A DNA stretch of 64,000 bases, taken from Parasporobacterium sp. (GTDB lineage: Bacteria; Bacillota; Clostridia; Lachnospirales; Lachnospiraceae). The position numbers and the translations under genes are program-made. The notes below the pieces were generated by a model. It saw only the letters and a list, made by a program, of their open reading frames with translations, had not been told where the DNA came from and did no database searches. Shown piece after piece: positions 60,608 through 64,000 of this stretch. Location: positions 62,001 to 126,000 of the forward strand of contig JAFUBX010000031.1 in NCBI GenBank assembly GCA_017459985.1, in the 5' to 3' direction. Each line of letters opens with the position of its first letter. Positions within the stretch are counted from its first letter, which is position 1.

Positions 60608-61681
60608 TTATTCTCCTTTCGCCTTCCTGCATTTCTTCACCCTGACAGTGGTCTGTTCAAAGGCGGAGACTTTCCTGCACTCCCGGTAGGCTTCGGGATG
60701 GGTCATCTTTAGCTTTTCGGAATCCACCGTTGTCCTTGAGGCCACTTTGTTCACGACTTCATAATATGTCTTTCCGTCGATCGGCCTGACGGCAAGCGGA
60801 GCGCCCCTGCTGAGCCGGCAGATCTCTGCCAGCACGGCGTTCAGCTGCTCTTCCAGTTCCTTCGCTTTCGATTCTGCCTCCTTCTTCTGCAGGGTCAGCT
60901 CCTGGTAGGCTGCAAGGACTTCATCTGCTTCCTCCGGCAGGTCCTCCTGTTCCGTTTCCGGGTCAAAGACCTCTTTCTGGACCCTCTTCAGGTCCTCTTT
61001 TTTCATATGCCTTTCTTCCGGCGGGTCCTGTGGCACCACATGCCGGTTCCAGAAACGGATCTCCATGCCCAGCATCTGCTCTTCAAATAAAAGGTCGCGG
61101 TATACCGTGACAGGGATCACCTTGCTGCTGTCAAAGCCGTAGCAGACCAGCACGATGAACCGGCTGAGCCCGGTAACGGCCATATAATGGCGCACCTGGT
61201 ACTCATACTGGGACGGGAGTTTCCCATCCACCCCCAGGATGCCGGCACGGAAGTGCTCGTTCACATTTATCTCGTCCGTGGTCTTGATCTCGATCCCGAC
61301 CAGCTCCTTCTCCGGCGTTTCCGCGATGTAATCCATATCGCCCGCCAGGAACGGGATCTCGGGGTGCCCCAGCATATAGCTTACGTTCTCCACCTGGTAG
61401 CCGGTCACCTTCTGGTACCAGCCTGCGATCAGCGGTTCCAGGGACAGTCCGCACTGGAATTTGAACCATTTGGAAGTATCTTCCTTTGCTTCCTGCAAAG
61501 GCATGGTCTTGTCCAGGTATACGGACAGTTCATTTCCCCAGAGGCAGACGCCGGCCAGTTTCCCCGCGTCGGTGCCGTTCAGGTATCCTTTCCTGATCTC
61601 CAGCCATTTCTCCTTCGGGATGGCTGTATTGTCGCAGATCACCCTGCATCCGTTTTCCTTTACCAATCTGTCCTGTATCAT
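60608..61681 (-). CDS. YqaJ-type viral recombinase/exonuclease
   Basis: 357 aa. Lambda-exonuclease-like core: LSLEPLIAGWYQKVTGY, FLAGDMDYI, LVGIEIKTTDEINVNEHF and YEYQVRHYMAVTG, giving the E-D-ExK-Q pattern of YqaJ/RedAB nucleases. A coiled-coil-like segment (residues about 270-300, LTLQKKEAESKAKELEEQL) follows. It is preceded by AAGGAG. With the ERF protein 1.6 kb upstream it forms a two-component (exonuclease plus annealing protein) recombination system. Confidence 0.85.
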   Translation of the reverse strand: MIQDRLVKENGCRVICDNTAIPKEKWLEIRKGYLNGTDAGKLAGVCLWGNELSVYLDKTMPLQEAKEDTSKWFKFQCGLSLEPLIAGWYQKVTGYQVENVSYMLGHPEIPFLAGDMDYIAETPEKELVGIEIKTTDEINVNEHFRAGILGVDGKLPSQYEYQVRHYMAVTGLSRFIVLVCYGFDSSKVIPVTVYRDLLFEEQMLGMEIRFWNRHVVPQDPPEERHMKKEDLKRVQKEVFDPETEQEDLPEEADEVLAAYQELTLQKKEAESKAKELEEQLNAVLAEICRLSRGAPLAVRPIDGKTYYEVVNKVASRTTVDSEKLKMTHPEAYRECRKVSAFEQTTVRVKKCRKAKGE

Positions 61682-61697
61682 AGTTTTCTCCTTTCCC

Positions 61698-61901
61698 TTA
61701 ATCGCGCAGGTCTATGCCGAACAGGTATCCAAGCACTGCGATCAGCGCATAGACCCCGGCAAAGAACCCGCAGAACAATACAAGGAACATGACGTTCCTG
61801 CAAAAGCTGCCAATCAAAAAGCCCGCAGTGCCTGCGAGCCTGGTTGCCAGTTTCTTATACTTCCCGGACCGGTCATCGGCCCATGGAGTGGTACTCCGCA
61901 T
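61698..61901 (-). CDS. Small membrane protein of the DNA-processing module
   Basis: About 67 aa from the ATG at 61901. A basic start (RSGKYKKLATRLAG) precedes two hydrophobic segments (TAGFLIGSF and VMFLVLFCGFFAGVYALIAVLGYLF). No family recognised. It overlaps the end of the preceding gene by about 29 nt and lies 16 nt before the YqaJ gene. Confidence 0.5.
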   Translation of the reverse strand: MRSTTPWADDRSGKYKKLATRLAGTAGFLIGSFCRNVMFLVLFCGFFAGVYALIAVLGYLFGIDLRD

Positions 61902-62145
61902 GGGAAGCACCCCCTTTCTTTTCCATCCCTTTCACCGCTTCGATATGGCGCATGACGCTGGCCAGAAGGTCTGCAGACAGATCCGAAACAGAGGTGCCCG
62001 CGAACTGTGCCTGGAACGTCCCTGCTTTCTCCAGCAGAAGGTCCCAGTTCTCGTCAATGTCCTTCATGTCATACGCCTGCAAAAGCAGTTCCCAGGTCCC
62101 TGTAAATACCATCTGTTCCAGTGGTATCTGTTCTGTCTGTACCAT
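61873..62145 (-). CDS. Small uncharacterised acidic protein
   Basis: 90 aa, starting MVQTEQIPLEQMVFTGTWEL; AAAGGAA precedes the ATG. Predicted helical (IDENWDLLLEKAGTFQAQF, SVSDLSADLLASVMRHIEA), soluble, no recognised family. Co-transcribed with the primase-like gene 17 nt upstream. Possibly an accessory factor for replication. Confidence 0.55.
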   Translation of the reverse strand: MVQTEQIPLEQMVFTGTWELLLQAYDMKDIDENWDLLLEKAGTFQAQFAGTSVSDLSADLLASVMRHIEAVKGMEKKGGASHAEYHSMGR

Positions 62146-62162
62146 GATCTTTTTCCTTTCTT

Positions 62163-63287
62163 TCAGAGCATGCCGCGGCGTTTCTTCTCCAACAGGAAAT
62201 CATCGATCCCCTTATAGGTCCCGGGCCATGTGAGCACAGTGGTTTCCAGGCCGGAACTCTGGCAGATCCCGGCGATCCGGGCAAGTGCCCGCTCCACGTT
62301 CCGGTTGGTCTGCCAGTCCATGTCCACACAGACATACACGCTTTCGGTCCCCCTCCGTTTCAGGTCCTCCAGTCCGCTTTTCAGCTGGGCGGTATTGCAC
62401 ACCCCGGTAAGCCCCAGGAACGGGACCCTGCTGAAGGCAGATGCGATATCCGCTTTCAGGACCCCTTCCGTCAGGCAGACCTTCCTGACCGAGGCTCCTT
62501 GATGGAACCCTGCATGGTGGATGTTCTCGCAGCCGGAAACGGATGTCCCCGTTTTCTTATCCCCGGAGTAGAACCAGGCATATTTTCGGTACACTTCTTT
62601 TTCTTTTTCGGATGCTGTCTCCGGCAGGCTGTCATAGCGGATCTGGAGCCCGGAGATCTGTCCCCGGAGGGTCCTTACCGGCAGTAAAATGCCGGGGGTT
62701 CGGTAAACCATTCGTTTCTTTGTTGTTCCATAAAAACCGGGGATCCGGTCCAGGTCGACACCCCTTTCCTCCAGTGCGGCAGCGATCCTTCCCAGGCCGT
62801 GCTGCGGTGTGGAGCGGTACCCCAGCCGGTCGATCACGTCATCCGAAAGCCCTCTTCTGTGAAGGGCTTCCCTGTGTACGTCCGACAGCGGCAGGACCGC
62901 AAGGAGGCTTTGGTAGGCCGCGTTTCTTTTTTTCAGGTCCGCCGCACTTCTCTTCTCCGGCAGGTCCGCAAGCACCGATTTTCGGACGCTTACTTCTTTC
63001 CTGGTCTTCTCGTCCGTATCATGGTAAATGCGGAACAGTTCCCTTGCCGCTTCTTTCTGGCTGATCTCACGGCACATGGCATACAGTTTTATCATGCCGC
63101 CGCCTTCTCCGCATGCCGGACAGTGCCAGGCATCCTTTTTCAGGTTGATATTGAGCTTGCGCTTTCGCTGGCAGAACGGGCAGGCGGTATAAAAGCTCTC
63201 CCGGTCCGCTGCCCCGGTCCCCTGGGACAGTCCCAGAAGATCCGTTACGAACCCGATCCCGAACGGCATCTGATGGCCTGTTTCCAT
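62163..63287 (-). CDS. DNA primase-like protein (CHC2 zinc finger + TOPRIM)
   Basis: 374 aa. N-terminal zinc-binding CPFCQRKRKLNINLKKDAWH with CPAC (CHC2 finger, residues about 35-65). A middle region carries RRGLSDDVIDRLGYRSTP. The C-terminal TOPRIM part has LTEGVLKADIA (motif with Glu) and VYVCVDMDWQTNRN (DxD) followed by a Lys/Gly-rich end. Related ICE and phage primases synthesise primers for replication of the transferred strand. AAAGGAG precedes the ATG. It is shorter than DnaG and lacks the helicase-interacting domain. Confidence 0.85.
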   Translation of the reverse strand: METGHQMPFGIGFVTDLLGLSQGTGAADRESFYTACPFCQRKRKLNINLKKDAWHCPACGEGGGMIKLYAMCREISQKEAARELFRIYHDTDEKTRKEVSVRKSVLADLPEKRSAADLKKRNAAYQSLLAVLPLSDVHREALHRRGLSDDVIDRLGYRSTPQHGLGRIAAALEERGVDLDRIPGFYGTTKKRMVYRTPGILLPVRTLRGQISGLQIRYDSLPETASEKEKEVYRKYAWFYSGDKKTGTSVSGCENIHHAGFHQGASVRKVCLTEGVLKADIASAFSRVPFLGLTGVCNTAQLKSGLEDLKRRGTESVYVCVDMDWQTNRNVERALARIAGICQSSGLETTVLTWPGTYKGIDDFLLEKKRRGML

Positions 63288-63305
63288 AAATGCTCCTTTC
63301 CTTCG

Positions 63306-64000
63306 TTACATGACCCTGCTTTTCAGGATCATATTGGCAGCCAGGGCTTCCGGGGAATCCGGGCGTACCCTGATATACCATCCCAGTTCCTCCCCGCTCC
63401 GCGGTTCTGATGCGATCTGGCCCATGGTCTTCCCATTGTTGCGGCCAAACGTACAGGTATAATTAAGGGCAGACGGAAGGTCTGCAAAGAAAGGACCCAT
63501 CGCCACCTGCTGCTGCGGATAAGGCTGCAGCGCCTGTCCTTCACTGGCTGCCGGATAACCTGCCAGAGTCTGTTCCGGCTGCGGGATCTGCATCGCCGCA
63601 TACTGCACATCCTGCCGGCTTACGTTCTGCGGCAGAACGGTCTCAAAGCTTTCCGCATCCGCATCCTTCATTTCCTCTGTCGGGATGCAGAAGGTCTGAA
63701 AGCACGCATACTTATATGCCGCGGACATCGCCTTGTTGACAGACTTATCCCCGGAATCCATGCCTTCCCCTTCCATCACGACTTCGATCCGGCTCCCGTC
63801 TTCCACGGCGACAAACCGGTAGCGCATCCTTACATTGCTGAAGGTTATAACGCCGCCTTTCGACGTCACCCGGTCTGTCCGCTGGACAGAAAGCACTTCC
63901 GGGATCATCACGACACGGTTCCGGATCAGTGCCGGCTGCAGTGCGTTCATGACTGCATCGATGCTTCTGTACCTGAAATTCTGGGTCTTGTTCTCAGACT
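63306..64000 (-). CDS. ERF-family single-strand annealing protein (5' end beyond window)
   Basis: At least 231 codons; the frame stays open past base 64000 and an internal ATG at 63950 is not the start. Upstream codons read NFRYRSIDAVMNALQPAL, matching the ERF N-terminal block (FKYRxIDDVMNALxPLL). Then MEGEGMDSGDKSVNKAMSAA and YKYACFQTFCIPTEE follow. A Gln/Pro-rich middle and a C-terminal block (NYTCTFGRNNGKTMGQIAS) complete it. ERF proteins anneal ssDNA and work with a YqaJ-type exonuclease. Its stop is 19 nt before the primase gene. Confidence 0.85.
   Translation of the reverse strand, partial: SENKTQNFRYRSIDAVMNALQPALIRNRVVMIPEVLSVQRTDRVTSKGGVITFSNVRMRYRFVAVEDGSRIEVVMEGEGMDSGDKSVNKAMSAAYKYACFQTFCIPTEEMKDADAESFETVLPQNVSRQDVQYAAMQIPQPEQTLAGYPAASEGQALQPYPQQQVAMGPFFADLPSALNYTCTFGRNNGKTMGQIASEPRSGEELGWYIRVRPDSPEALAANMILKSRVM

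Noticed and set aside
58385-64000. Prophage remnant
   Set aside because: ERF, YqaJ and primase are also common in ICEs; no capsid, portal, terminase or lysis genes are seen.

Overview
The window looks like part of a large integrative and conjugative element (ICE) from an anaerobic Firmicute, most likely a Clostridia gut or sediment bacterium. This rests on butyrate kinase/phosphotransbutyrylase, ferredoxin-dependent 2-oxoacid oxidation, strong AGGAGG ribosome binding sites and a Firmicute-type type IV secretion system. The conjugation and replication genes are visibly richer in G+C than the metabolic genes between them. I judged this by eye and did not compute it. No rRNA, tRNA or CRISPR array was seen.

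Layout. (1) 1-11.9 kb, minus strand: the conjugation module, read from high to low coordinates. It holds a promoter and attenuator-like leader, a VirB2-like pilin, VirB6/TrbL-like protein, a multi-domain NlpC/P60 wall hydrolase, a coupling protein split into a membrane part and an ATPase part, an S1-domain protein, PrgI and the start of VirB4. (2) 12.7-28.3 kb: a first catabolic cluster. An ADP-forming acyl-CoA synthetase is on the plus strand. A long minus-strand operon encodes a beta-hydroxyacid dehydrogenase, Ptb, Buk, an MFS carrier, thiolase, a four-subunit VOR-type oxidoreductase, a 6-oxocamphor-hydrolase-like retro-Claisenase, a beta-keto acid cleavage enzyme, a cupin, an SDR and a metallo-beta-lactamase-fold protein, and is preceded by a MATE gene. 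(3) 28.7-31.8 kb: two convergent, overlapping PucR-type regulators. (4) 31.9-43.8 kb: a ten-gene minus operon with a CaiB-type CoA transferase, HMG-CoA-lyase-like enzyme, fumarate-reductase-like flavoprotein, CocE/NonD hydrolase, flavodoxin-fold protein and an Opp/Dpp-type ABC importer. (5) 44.0-49.1 kb: an iron-sulfur NAD(P)H-type oxidoreductase pair, a two-subunit CoA transferase and a second SDR. (6) 49.1-53.0 kb: a scar region with a truncated transposase-like ORF, degenerate repeats, a 98-bp relic of a neighbouring gene, a Fic gene without the usual His, and an HTH-type regulator. (7) 53.2-58.4 kb: a PucR regulator diverging from a secreted beta-helix protein and a MATE exporter. (8) 58.4-64 kb, minus: the element's DNA-processing module (RecD2, YqaJ nuclease, two small proteins, CHC2/TOPRIM primase, ERF annealing protein).

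How it fits together. DNA-processing and transfer genes run in one direction on both sides of about 46 kb of other genes, so the catabolic clusters appear to be ICE cargo. The most striking feature is a set that could carry out anaerobic breakdown of a cyclic 1,3-diketone such as reduced phloroglucinol: SDR reductase, crotonase-fold retro-Claisenase, free beta-hydroxyacid dehydrogenase, BKACE, then CoA transferase, thiolase and Ptb-Buk for ATP. The enzyme families are read from sequence. The substrate is inference.
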